Source: Agrococcus sp. ProA11 (GTDB lineage: Bacteria > Actinomycetota > Actinomycetes > Actinomycetales > Microbacteriaceae). Taken from it: a stretch of 64,000 nucleotides of DNA. The stretch's first letter is position 1; each line of letters begins with the position of its first letter. Under the pieces are notes generated by a model. That model saw only the letters and a program-made list of their open reading frames with translations, did not search any database and was not told the DNA's origin. A program made the position numbers and the translations under genes. Positions 47,290 to 56,855 of this stretch are shown here, in pieces. The stretch is taken from the NCBI RefSeq assembly GCF_039880525.1, contig NZ_CP156989.1:868001-932000 (forward strand), given 5' to 3'.

Positions 47290-50250
47290 GTGTCTGCCAA
47301 CGCCGAACGACCTACCGCCGCGACCACCGGGAGGCAGCGTCCGTCGCCCCTGCTGATCACGGTCCTGATCGTCGCCGCCATCATCGGGGCCTTCGTGCTC
47401 TTCTCCGGCTTCTACGCCGACATCCTCTGGTTCGACCAGCTGGGCTTCGTGCAGGTGCTGCAGACGCGCTGGCTGTCGATCGCGGTGATGTTCGCGATCG
47501 GCTTCGTCGCCATGGCCGTGCCGCTCGCGCTCGCGATCCAGATCGCCTTCCGCTCGCGCCCCGTCTACGCGCAGCTCAACTCCCAGCTCGACCGATACCA
47601 GGAGCTCGTCGAGCCGCTGCGCAGGGTGGTCATGTGGGCGGCGCCGGCCGCGCTCGGCCTCTTCTCGGGCGTCGCCGCGGCGTCGCAGTGGGAGACGGCC
47701 CAGCTGTGGCTGCACCGCCGGCCGTTCGGCGAGGTCGACCCGCAGTTCGGCTTCGACGTCGGCTTCTTCATCTTCGAGCTGCCGTTCTACCAGCAGGTCG
47801 TGGGCTTCGCGCTCGCGGTCCTGTTCATCGCCGGCGTCGCCACGCTGGCCACCGCCTACCTCTACGGCGCCATCCGCATCACGGGTCGCGAGTTCCGCAT
47901 CTCGCGCTCGGCCCGCATCCAGCTCGCCGTCATCGCGACGCTCTACATGCTCGTGCTCGGCGTGTCGATCTGGCTCGGCCAGTACGCGTCGCTCGCGCAG
48001 TCCTCGCAGGGCTTCCTCGAGACCGGTGCAGGCTGGACCGAGGTGAACGCCTCGATCCCCGCCGCCCAGATCCTCGCCGGCATCGCGGCGGTGGTCGCGA
48101 TCTTCTTCATCATCACGGCCATCATTGGTCGCTGGCGCGTCGCCATCGTGGGCACGGCGCTGCTCATCGCCGCCTCGCTGGTCGTGGGCGTCGCCTACCC
48201 CGCGATCATGCAGCGCTTCCAGGTCGACCCCAGCGCCAGGACGCTCGAGGCCGAGTACATCCAGCGCAACATCGACGCCACCCGCTCGGCATGGGGCGTG
48301 GACGAGATGGTGGAGACGGCCTCGGATGCGCGCACGGACGCGGAGCCCGGCGCGCTGCGCGAGGACGCGGAGACGACCGCGAACATCCGCATCATCGACC
48401 CCGCGCTCGTCACCGACGCGTTCGCCAACCTGCAGGAGTACCGCCCCTACTACGGCTTCGGCGAGCAGCTCGACGTCGACCGTTACGACGTCGAGGGGCA
48501 GACGCAGGACACCGTCATCGCGGTGCGCGAGCTCGACCTCTCGGGTCTCGACGACGACAGCTGGTACAACCGGCACATCGTCTACACGCACGGCTACGGC
48601 GTCGTGGCCGCCTACGGCAACCAGCGCGGGCCCGAGGGTCAGCCGGTGTTCCTGCAGTCCGGCATCCCGACCGAGGGCGAGCTGGGCGAGTACGAGCCGC
48701 GGGTGTACTTCGGCGAGTCGATGCCCGACTACTCGATCGTCGGCGCCCCCGGCACGCTCGAGCTCGACTTCCCGCGCTCCGGCGACGAGAGCGGCAACGC
48801 CGAGACGACCTTCGCCGGTGAGGGCGGGCCGAAGCTCGACAACCTCTTCAAGCGGCTCGTCTACGCGCTGCAGTTCCAGTCCGAGCAGATCATCCTCTCG
48901 GACGCGGTGACCGATGAGTCGCAGATCCTCTACGACCGCGACCCGCGCGAGCGCGTCGCCGAGGTCGCGCCCTACCTGACGCTCGACACCGACACCTACC
49001 CGTCGATCGTCGACGGGCGGCTGGTGTGGGTCGTCGACGGCATGACCACGGCCTCGACCTACCCGTACTCCTCGCATCGCTCGATCGCGCAGGCGATCGC
49101 CGACACGACGAACCCCACGCCCCCGATCGGCGACGTGATCAACTACGTGCGCAACTCGGTCAAGGCGGTCGTGGACGCCTACGACGGATCGGTCACGCTC
49201 TACGCGTGGGATCCGGAGGACCCGATCCTGCAGGCATGGAACGAGATCTACCCGGGCACCATCCAGCCGATCAGCGAGATGTCGGGCGAGCTCATGAGCC
49301 ATGTGCGCTACCCGGCCGACATGTTCAAGATGCAGCGCTCGATCCTGGGCAACTACCACGTCACCAACCCCGGCACGTTCTTCTCCGGCGACGACCAGTG
49401 GGCGACGCCGACCGATCCGACGGTCGGCTCGACGCAGGCGGCCGCTCCCACGCAGCCGCCCTACTACCTGACGATGTCGGTCGACGGGCAGGATCCGGCG
49501 TTCACGCTGTACTCGACCTTCATCCCGCAGGACGGCCGCAACGTGCTCTACGGCTATCTGTCGGTGAACGCTGATGCCGGAGGCACGGCCGGCGAGGTCG
49601 CCGACACCTATGGGCAGCTGACCCTGCAGATGCTGCCGAAGGACCGGTCGATCCCGGGCCCCGGCCAGGTGCAGAACCGGTTCGACACCGACGACCAGGT
49701 CTCCAGGGAGCTCAACCTGCTGCGTCAGGGAGCCTCGGAGGTGCGCAACGGCAACCTGCTGACGCTGCCCGTCGGCGGCGGCCTGCTCTACGTGCAGCCG
49801 GTGTACCTCGAGTCGACCGGTGCGACCTCATACCCGGTGCTGCGGAAGATCCTGGTGTCGTTCGGCGATGACATCGCCTTCGAGGACACGCTGGATGAGG
49901 CGCTCGACGCCCTGTTCGGCGGCGACTCGGGAGCCGAGGCCGGCGACTCCGGCGTCGATCCGGCCGCACCGGGCGATGAGCCCGGTGAGGAGCCCGCCCC
50001 CGAGGGCAGCCTGCAGGCACGCCTCGACGCGGCAGTCCAGGCGGCCGGGGCCGCGCTGCAGGAGCGCCAGGCCGCATACGCCGAGAACGATCTGGTCGCG
50101 GCCGCGGAGGCGGATGAGCGTCTGACCGCTGCGCTTGCGGATGCGATCGAGCTCTCGGCGCAGATCGAGGGCGATGTCGCACCGTCGGAGACGGCCGCAC
50201 CGGAGACGCCGGCCGAGACCGCCGCTCCGGAGGAGACCACCGCGCCCTAG
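47290..50250 (+). CDS. UPF0182 family membrane protein
   Basis: A 986-aa protein. The N-terminal ~300 residues have about seven membrane helices (first at 25-45). The large extracytoplasmic part has YGFGEQLDVDRYDV and FNTFPQD-like IPQDGRNVLYGYL motifs typical of UPF0182. The C-terminal ~100 residues are acidic, Ala/Pro/Glu-rich, with a coiled-coil-like segment. GTG 47290 has ggag 9 nt upstream; TTG 47275 is an alternative. TACCAT (47247-47252) may be its -10. Function is unknown. Confidence 0.9.
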   Translation: MSANAERPTAATTGRQRPSPLLITVLIVAAIIGAFVLFSGFYADILWFDQLGFVQVLQTRWLSIAVMFAIGFVAMAVPLALAIQIAFRSRPVYAQLNSQLDRYQELVEPLRRVVMWAAPAALGLFSGVAAASQWETAQLWLHRRPFGEVDPQFGFDVGFFIFELPFYQQVVGFALAVLFIAGVATLATAYLYGAIRITGREFRISRSARIQLAVIATLYMLVLGVSIWLGQYASLAQSSQGFLETGAGWTEVNASIPAAQILAGIAAVVAIFFIITAIIGRWRVAIVGTALLIAASLVVGVAYPAIMQRFQVDPSARTLEAEYIQRNIDATRSAWGVDEMVETASDARTDAEPGALREDAETTANIRIIDPALVTDAFANLQEYRPYYGFGEQLDVDRYDVEGQTQDTVIAVRELDLSGLDDDSWYNRHIVYTHGYGVVAAYGNQRGPEGQPVFLQSGIPTEGELGEYEPRVYFGESMPDYSIVGAPGTLELDFPRSGDESGNAETTFAGEGGPKLDNLFKRLVYALQFQSEQIILSDAVTDESQILYDRDPRERVAEVAPYLTLDTDTYPSIVDGRLVWVVDGMTTASTYPYSSHRSIAQAIADTTNPTPPIGDVINYVRNSVKAVVDAYDGSVTLYAWDPEDPILQAWNEIYPGTIQPISEMSGELMSHVRYPADMFKMQRSILGNYHVTNPGTFFSGDDQWATPTDPTVGSTQAAAPTQPPYYLTMSVDGQDPAFTLYSTFIPQDGRNVLYGYLSVNADAGGTAGEVADTYGQLTLQMLPKDRSIPGPGQVQNRFDTDDQVSRELNLLRQGASEVRNGNLLTLPVGGGLLYVQPVYLESTGATSYPVLRKILVSFGDDIAFEDTLDEALDALFGGDSGAEAGDSGVDPAAPGDEPGEEPAPEGSLQARLDAAVQAAGAALQERQAAYAENDLVAAAEADERLTAALADAIELSAQIEGDVAPSETAAPETPAETAAPEETTAP

Positions 50251-50255
50251 CCGAG

Positions 50256-50284
50256 TTGCCGTTCCGCTCTGCCCCTGGTAATGT
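50256..50284 (+). promoter_or_regulatory. tRNA-fMet promoter
   Basis: A -35 TTGCCG (50256-50261), a 17-bp spacer and a -10 TAATGT (50279-50284) lie 12 nt before the tRNA. Confidence 0.7.
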
Positions 50285-50296
50285 TTCATCTCGTGC

Positions 50297-50370
50297 CGCG
50301 GGGTGGAGCAGCTCGGTAGCTCGCCGGGCTCATAACCCGGAGGTCGCAGGTTCAAATCCTGTCCCCGCAA
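50297..50370 (+). tRNA. Initiator tRNA-fMet (CAU)
   Basis: A 74-nt cloverleaf with anticodon CAT in the loop ctcataa. It has the initiator marks: an unpaired C1-A72 end and three G-C pairs at the base of the anticodon stem (ccggg/cccgg). The T arm has ggttcaaatcc. Base 73 is A and the CCA tail is not encoded (caa follows). It stands alone with a promoter and terminator. Confidence 0.95.
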
Positions 50371-50396
50371 CAAGAAGTCCGCGAACTGCGGCACAC

Positions 50397-50426
50397 AGAA
50401 GAGGCGCCCGAGAGGGCGCCTCTTCT
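50397..50426 (+). terminator. Terminator after tRNA-fMet
   Basis: A 13-bp perfect stem (50397-50409 with 50414-50426) closed by a GAGA tetraloop, 26 nt after the tRNA. Confidence 0.8.
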
Positions 50427-50480
50427 GCATCTGCGCCTGGGATGCGCTCGGCGCCCGGCAGCGCCGCAGTCGCGCTGTCG

Positions 50481-51167
50481 TCAGCGCGCGCCGCCGTTCG
50501 AGCCGGAGAGCTCCGGCCGCCCCTCGCTCGGCTGCACGACGACGAAGCCGGGACCGTGGAAGGCGAGCTGGAAGGCCTCCCCGGTGCCGCCGCGCAGCAT
50601 CGATCGCATGTTCATGCTGTTCACCACGCTGGGGTTTAGCCCCGCCGACCAGCACACGGCCGCGTTCGGGTCGACGAAGGTCGGCTGCTGCGAGCAGTCG
50701 AGCAGTAGCGGCTGACCCTCGCAGGAGATGCCGACGGTGCCGACGCCCCCGATCTCGACGTTGAAGAGGCCGCCGGCGAGGATGTTGCCGCTGCGCATCA
50801 TCCGGATGTCCCACTGCAGCTCCGGGTCGAACGCCAGCAGGCTCTTCCCGTTCACCGACAGCCCCTCGTTCTCGAGCTGCACGGTGAACACGTTCGCCGC
50901 ATCCCTGGCCAGGAAGACCTCGCCCTCGCCGCGCATGCGCATGAGCGACGTGCCCTCACCGGTGACGAGCTTCTTCAGCATCCGGCCGGCGCCCGCACCC
51001 TCGTGCTGGAACTCGATCTGGCCCTGGTACGCGACCATCGCGCCCTTGGCCGAGAGCACGTCGCGCCCGCCGGAGACGTTGATCCGCAGCATTTTGCTCG
51101 ACTGCTTCACCCATCGATCGGCCGATTGGCGCTCTTGATTCGCCTCGGCGAACAGCTCTGATCTCAT
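50481..51167 (-). CDS. AIM24 family protein
   Basis: A 228-aa beta-rich protein of the AIM24/TerD-unrelated fold. The features are YQGQIEFQHEGAGAGRMLKKLVTGEGTSLMRMRGEGEVFLA and the C-terminal GTGEAFQLAFHGPGFVVVQPSEG. The family is known from mitochondria (Aim24) and many bacteria, without an assigned reaction. A strong ribosome site (ggaggggg) precedes the ATG, which overlaps the thiamine-binding gene's stop (ATGA). The two are co-transcribed. Confidence 0.85.
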   Translation of the reverse strand: MRSELFAEANQERQSADRWVKQSSKMLRINVSGGRDVLSAKGAMVAYQGQIEFQHEGAGAGRMLKKLVTGEGTSLMRMRGEGEVFLARDAANVFTVQLENEGLSVNGKSLLAFDPELQWDIRMMRSGNILAGGLFNVEIGGVGTVGISCEGQPLLLDCSQQPTFVDPNAAVCWSAGLNPSVVNSMNMRSMLRGGTGEAFQLAFHGPGFVVVQPSEGRPELSGSNGGAR

Positions 51168-51469
51168 GCGTCCCCCTCCAGGGCTTGCTCGAGTCGCTCG
51201 ACCTTGCCGTCGAGCTCGCCCGTCCAGCCGGGGCGGATGTCGGCCTTCAGCACCAGGGATGCGCGCGGCGAGACGGCGAGCACCGCGTCGGTGGCGCGCC
51301 GCACGACGTCGAACACCGCGTCCCACTCGCCCTCGATGGTGGTGAACATCGCGTCCGTGCGGTGCGGCAGGCCGCTCTCGCGGACGACCCGCACGGCGGC
51401 CGCGACCGCGTCGTGCACGGAGCCGTCGGGGCCTGCGGTGGACGGTGCTACAGAGAATGCGACGAGCAT
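51164..51469 (-). CDS. MTH1187-family thiamine-binding protein
   Basis: A 101-aa small alpha/beta (ferredoxin-like) protein. The start MLVAFSVAPST and the segment TTIEGEWDAVFDVVRRATDAV match the DUF77/YqgV thiamine-binding group. It may buffer thiamine or a related pyrimidine in the cytoplasm. A ribosome site (gggagc) precedes the ATG. The AIM24 gene follows with ATGA overlap, an unexplained pairing. Confidence 0.82.
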   Translation of the reverse strand: MLVAFSVAPSTAGPDGSVHDAVAAAVRVVRESGLPHRTDAMFTTIEGEWDAVFDVVRRATDAVLAVSPRASLVLKADIRPGWTGELDGKVERLEQALEGDA

Positions 51470-51531
51470 CCTGCTCCCTTCGTCGCTCTCGATCCTGGCA
51501 CCTGGTGCCCGATCGCGCGAGCGCCGCCGCC

Positions 51532-51543
51532 TAGGCTGGTGGC
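51532..51543 (+). promoter_or_regulatory. -10 element before the nitrilase gene
   Basis: TAGGCT (51532-51537) ends 6 nt before the ATG at 51544. A ribosome-site-like gagggag before the next ATG (51562) gives a second possible start. Confidence 0.45.
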
Positions 51544-52344
51544 ATGCGAGAGGGAGACGAGATGCTGCTGGCTGCCGCGGTGCAGTGGGCGCCGGGGGAG
51601 GACGTGGCCGAGAACCGCGCCGCCGCGGCGCGGTGGATCGACCTGGCGGCTGCCCGGGGGGCGCGGCTGATCGTGCTGCCGGAGTACTCGCAGCACTGCT
51701 CGGCGGATCTCGCGTCCACCGCGGCCGAGGCGGCGGAGACGCTCGACGGGCCGTTCGTCGCGATGCTGCGCGAGCGTGCCACCGCCAGCGGTGCCGTCGT
51801 CGTCGCCGGGCTCATCGAGCAGCACGACGGCGGCGTCGCCAACACCGTCGTCGCCGTCGACGCGTCCGGGATCCTCGCGGCCTACCGCAAGGTGCACCTG
51901 TACGACGCCTTCGGCACCAGGGAGTCCGACTGGCTGACCGCCGGCGACCCTGCGCAGGCGGTCGTGATCGACGCCTTCGGCACGCGCATCGGCATCCAGA
52001 CCTGCTACGACCTGCGCTTCCCCGAGATGACGCGACGGCTCGTCGACGCGGGCGCCGATGTCATCCTGGTGCCGGCCGAGTGGGTGCGCGGGCCGCAGAA
52101 GGAACGGCACTGGACGACGCTCGTCACTGCCCGCGCCATCGAGTCGACCGTGCACATCGTGGCGGCCGACCAGGCACCGCCGCTGGGCGTCGGCTGCTCG
52201 CTCATCGTCGACCCGATGGGGATCCCGCTCGCGGCGCTCGGCGACGAGCAGGGCATCGCTGTAGCGCCGATCGACCCGGACGCCATCGTGCGCACGCGCG
52301 CGCGCAATCCCTCGTTGGCCAACCGGCGCTACCGCGTCGGCTGA
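51544..52344 (+). CDS. Carbon-nitrogen hydrolase (nitrilase superfamily)
   Basis: A 266-aa amidase of the nitrilase fold. The catalytic Glu is in LPEYSQHC, Lys in AYRKVHLYD and Cys in IQTCYDLRFPE. It resembles the deaminated-glutathione/omega-amidase group. ATG 51544 fits a leaderless promoter; ATG 51562 (starting MLLAAAVQWAPG) matches homologues better and has a ribosome site. It is convergent with the aminotransferase, 4 bp apart, so they may be linked in an amino-acid pathway (omega-amidase next to glutamine-type transaminase). Confidence 0.85.
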   Translation: MREGDEMLLAAAVQWAPGEDVAENRAAAARWIDLAAARGARLIVLPEYSQHCSADLASTAAEAAETLDGPFVAMLRERATASGAVVVAGLIEQHDGGVANTVVAVDASGILAAYRKVHLYDAFGTRESDWLTAGDPAQAVVIDAFGTRIGIQTCYDLRFPEMTRRLVDAGADVILVPAEWVRGPQKERHWTTLVTARAIESTVHIVAADQAPPLGVGCSLIVDPMGIPLAALGDEQGIAVAPIDPDAIVRTRARNPSLANRRYRVG

Positions 52345-52348
52345 GCCG

Positions 52349-53560
52349 TCAGCCCCGCGAGGGCTGCAGCTCGGCGCCGCGCAGGCCCGCGAGCCGCGTC
52401 GAGGCCTCGTGCAGCATGTCGTCCGACTTGCAGAACGCGAAGCGGATGGTGGAGCGCAGATCTCGGCGCGACGGCCGCGCGAACGCCGACAGCGGCACGC
52501 CGACGACGCCGACGAGCTCCGGCAGCCGCCTCGAGAGCGCGGTCGCGTCCTCGATGCCGAGCGGTGCGGCATCCGCGAGCACGAAGTATCCGGCGTTCGC
52601 CTCGTGCACGGTGAAGCCGGCGGTGCGCAGCCCGCGCGTGAGGATGTCGCGCTTGCGGGCGAACGATGCGACGGTGGTGTCGAAGTGCTCGTCGGGCAGG
52701 CGCAGGCCGACCGCGATCGCCGGCTGGAACGGGGTGCCGTTGACGAAGGTCAGGTACTGCTTGACGGCGCCGATCTGCGCGATCCGCTGCGGGGTCGACA
52801 TGATCCAGCCGACCTTCCAGCCGGTGAGCGAGAAGGTCTTGCCCGCCGAGGAGATGGAGACGAGGCGCTCGCGCGCGGCGTCGAAGGAGGCGAGCGGCAC
52901 GTGCTGCTCGTCGTAGACCAGGTGCTCGTAGACCTCATCGGTGACGATGATCGCGTCACGCCGCTCGGCCACCCGGACGATGTGCCGCATGGTCTCCTCG
53001 CTGAAGACCGAGCCGGTCGGGTTGTGCGGGGAGTTGACGAGGATCATCTTGGTGCGCGGTGTCGTGGCCCGCTGCAGCCGATCGATGTCGGGCTCGAAGT
53101 CGGGCGCCGCCAGCGGCACCGGCACGAGCACGGCGCCCGCGAGCGCCGCGATCGCGGCGTAGGCGTCGTAGTACGGCTCGAACACGACCACTTCGTCGCC
53201 GGGGTTCAGGTAGGCGAGCATCGTGGCCGCCAGCGCCTCCGTCGCCCCCGCGGTCACCAGCACATCCCCACGCCCCAGGCCGATCCCGTAGAAGCGCCGC
53301 TGATGCTCGATGATCGCCTCGATCAGCTCGGGTGCACCGCGGGCGGGCCCGTACTGGTTCCGACCGTGATCGATGGCGTGCTTCGCGGCGTCGAGCACAG
53401 CACGAGGGCCGTCTTCGTCGGGGAAGCCCTGGCCGAGGTTGAGGGCGCCGGTCTTCGTGGCGAGCGCGGTCATCTCGGCGAAGATCGTCGGTGCGAGCCG
53501 ACCGTCTGCGCCCAACAGGCCCGCGCCGGAGGCCGCTCGCTGCCATGGTGCCTGTTCCAT
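52349..53560 (-). CDS. PLP-dependent aminotransferase, kynurenine/methionine transaminase type
   Basis: A 403-aa fold-type I aminotransferase. It has GFPDEDGP, ATEALAATMLAYLNPGDEVVVFEPYYD, NSPHNPTGSVFS, TDEVYEHLVYD and the PLP-lysine SSAGKTFSLTGWKVGW. This is the YbdL/KAT group, which uses methionine or glutamine and 2-oxoacids. TAGCGT lies 6 nt before the ATG. Its neighbour is an omega-amidase-like nitrilase, the usual partner that clears the ketoacid amide product. Confidence 0.9.
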   Translation of the reverse strand: MEQAPWQRAASGAGLLGADGRLAPTIFAEMTALATKTGALNLGQGFPDEDGPRAVLDAAKHAIDHGRNQYGPARGAPELIEAIIEHQRRFYGIGLGRGDVLVTAGATEALAATMLAYLNPGDEVVVFEPYYDAYAAIAALAGAVLVPVPLAAPDFEPDIDRLQRATTPRTKMILVNSPHNPTGSVFSEETMRHIVRVAERRDAIIVTDEVYEHLVYDEQHVPLASFDAARERLVSISSAGKTFSLTGWKVGWIMSTPQRIAQIGAVKQYLTFVNGTPFQPAIAVGLRLPDEHFDTTVASFARKRDILTRGLRTAGFTVHEANAGYFVLADAAPLGIEDATALSRRLPELVGVVGVPLSAFARPSRRDLRSTIRFAFCKSDDMLHEASTRLAGLRGAELQPSRG

Positions 53561-53651
53561 GATCCGACGCTATCGGGTTCTCGCTGGTTCCGAACGGCCG
53601 ACATCGGCGCCGCGTAGGAACTGCATGGATTCACGTGACACGGTGGTCACC

Positions 53652-55095
<1,444 letters not shown>

Positions 55096-55103
<8 letters not shown>

Positions 55104-56037
55104 CCCTGCCCGCGCCGCGATCCTCCGACGGCGCGTCGCCCGGCCCATCCGCCGGCGACGCGCCGTTCGGCGTCTCGGCGGCCCGCTCGATGTCGGCCGC
55201 GGCGTCGGCGCTGCCGGCGCGCCTGGCCGCGGCACGGTCGCGCAGCCGACGCAGCCCGCCGCCGAGTCCCTCGCGCTCGATCTGCCGGGCCTCGTTGATG
55301 CGCTCACCCAGGCTCGGTCGCGCCTCCTTGATGCGCGGCACGAGGCTGCCGTCGAAGTGCAGCGGCGCGGGGCCGAACGCCTCACGCGCGGCCTTCACGA
55401 CCTGCCGGCCGAGGATGTTGTTGCCCACGCCGCCGATGACCGCGCCGATGCCGAAGGGCATTGCGCGCCCGAGCATCGACGCGCCGGTGTTGCGCGCCAT
55501 GCGCCGCAGGAACGCACGGCGCAGGTAGTCGACGACCTGGCCCATCGCGCCGCTCGGCAGCGCCGAGGTGATGAGCTCGCCCCAGTACGTATTGCCCTGC
55601 ACGCCCCCGCGGCCGAGTGCCTGCTCTGCCGCGCGCTTGACCAGCGACTGTCCGCCGGCGCCGAGCATGAGTCCCATCACGAGCGCCTTCGCTCGCTCCT
55701 CGTCCTGCACCGCGATGCCGTGCACCTCGGTGACGGCCTGGCCGAAGAACGCGCTGGCCTCGAGGAATCCCACCGTCTCGGCGACCGTCAGCCCGATCGC
55801 CGCGGCGGTGCCGATGCCGGGAGCGACCGCGGTCGCGCCCACGGCGGCCCCGCCGGTGGAGACGGCGGAGAGGTACTGCTTCTCGAGCCGCGTGATGACC
55901 TGCTCGGGCGTCAGCTCCGGGTGCTTCCGACGGAGCGCGCGCAGGTGGTTGATGACGAGCGGCCGCTGCACGCCGAGGATGCCGTCGAGCGTCTTCAGCA
56001 ACCAGCCGAGATCCTCGTGCTCTTCGATCTCACCCAT
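55096..56037 (-). CDS. Conserved hydrophobic protein, EcsC-like
   Basis: A 313-aa protein that I do not firmly recognise. It has a Gly/Ala-rich hydrophobic segment (VGATAVAPGIGTAAAIGLTVAETVGFLEAS) and a second one (LGRAMPFGIGAVIGGVGNNILG), between helical parts, which recalls EcsC-family proteins. The tail is a charged, Ala-rich region. ATG 56037 has gaggggga upstream. It may associate with the membrane. Function is unknown. Confidence 0.6.
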
Positions 56038-56126
56038 CGATTCCCCCTCGTGGTCGTGGCGCGCGCACCCCGGCGCGCTCAAGCAAGCATCCTCGCGCAT
56101 CCGGCCCGGGGATGCGCTGAACGTGG

Positions 56127-56138
56127 GATCATGGAGCC
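56127..56138 (+). promoter_or_regulatory. -10 element before DUF3039
   Basis: GATCAT (56127-56132) ends 6 nt before the ATG at 56139. Confidence 0.35.
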
Positions 56139-56429
56139 ATGACGACGACAGGACCCGACACCGCAGGACCCGACTCGATCGGCACCGGCGGCGGCACCGA
56201 TGTGCTCGATCGCGAGCTCGAGCAGCTGCTCAACGAGGAGTCTGTCGAAGACGGCGACCACGATCGCTTCTCTCACTACGTGAAGAAGGAGAAGATCCTG
56301 CAGTCGGCGCTCTCCGGCAAGGCCGTGCGCGCGCTGTGCGGCAAGAAGTGGACCCCGGGCCGCGACCCGGAGAAGTTCCCCATCTGCCCCGCCTGCAAGG
56401 AGATCTACGAGAAGCTCCGCACCGAGTAG
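56139..56429 (+). CDS. DUF3039 domain-containing protein
   Basis: A 96-aa protein. The C-terminal ~55 residues match DUF3039: FSHYVKKEKI, then LCGKKWTPGRDPEKFPICPACKEIYE. The three cysteines with the C-x2-C pair suggest a zinc ribbon. The N-terminal ~25 residues are disordered, Gly/Thr-rich. It is an actinobacterial family of unknown function. A 426-bp repeat-filled gap lies downstream. Confidence 0.9.
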   Translation: MTTTGPDTAGPDSIGTGGGTDVLDRELEQLLNEESVEDGDHDRFSHYVKKEKILQSALSGKAVRALCGKKWTPGRDPEKFPICPACKEIYEKLRTE

Positions 56430-56565
56430 CTGCCGCACCGAGCAGCGCACCGCCCCCGCCCGCGGCTTCCGCCTCCGCGAGCCGCTCGCCGCTCCCGGGA
56501 GCCGCCTCACCGCCACCCGAGCGCCGCCCGCATCCGCCGAGCGCCGCCCTCCGCTATGCAGCGGC

Positions 56566-56763
56566 GAGCTTCCCCGAATCGCGCGTTCTCGACGAGCATC
56601 GCGCCGCTTGGGGAAGCTCGACATCCGCCCCGAGTGCGAGCTTCCCCGGATCGCGCGTTCTCGACGAGCGTCGCGCCGCTTGGGGAAGCTCGACATCCGC
56701 CCAGAGCGCGAGCTTCCCCGGATCGCGCGGTTTCGACGCGAGGCGAGTCGGTTCGGGAAGCTC
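56566..56763. repeat. Tandem array of three 72-bp palindromic units
   Basis: Three units start at 56566, 56638 and 56710 (period 72). Each holds the arms gagcttcccc and ggggaagctc around a loop of about 34 nt. Unit 3 is the most divergent, with arms 56710-56719 and 56755-56763. The units lie between convergent DUF3039 and pncB. Confidence 0.85.
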
Positions 56764-56770
56764 GCCGGTC

Positions 56771-56827
56771 GTCGCGGTGCCCGGCCGGCGTCGCGGTGCT
56801 CGGCCGGCGTCTCGGTGCTCGGCGGTC
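56771..56827. repeat. 19-bp tandem repeat, three copies
   Basis: Copies at 56771, 56790 and 56809 read gtcgcggtgcccggccggc, with one and four changes. They directly follow the 72-bp array. The first 136 bp of this gap (56430-56565) show no structure. Confidence 0.75.
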
Positions 56828-56855
56828 TTGGCGCTTGACGATCGGGGCGGATGCG

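Noticed and set aside
47266-49359. 697-codon frame antisense to UPF0182
   Set aside because: Composition is antisense-like (Asp/Arg/His/Val), while UPF0182 motifs are on the plus strand.
56566-56827. CRISPR array
   Set aside because: The 72-bp units are contiguous with no unique spacers between repeats, only three copies exist, and no cas genes are present.
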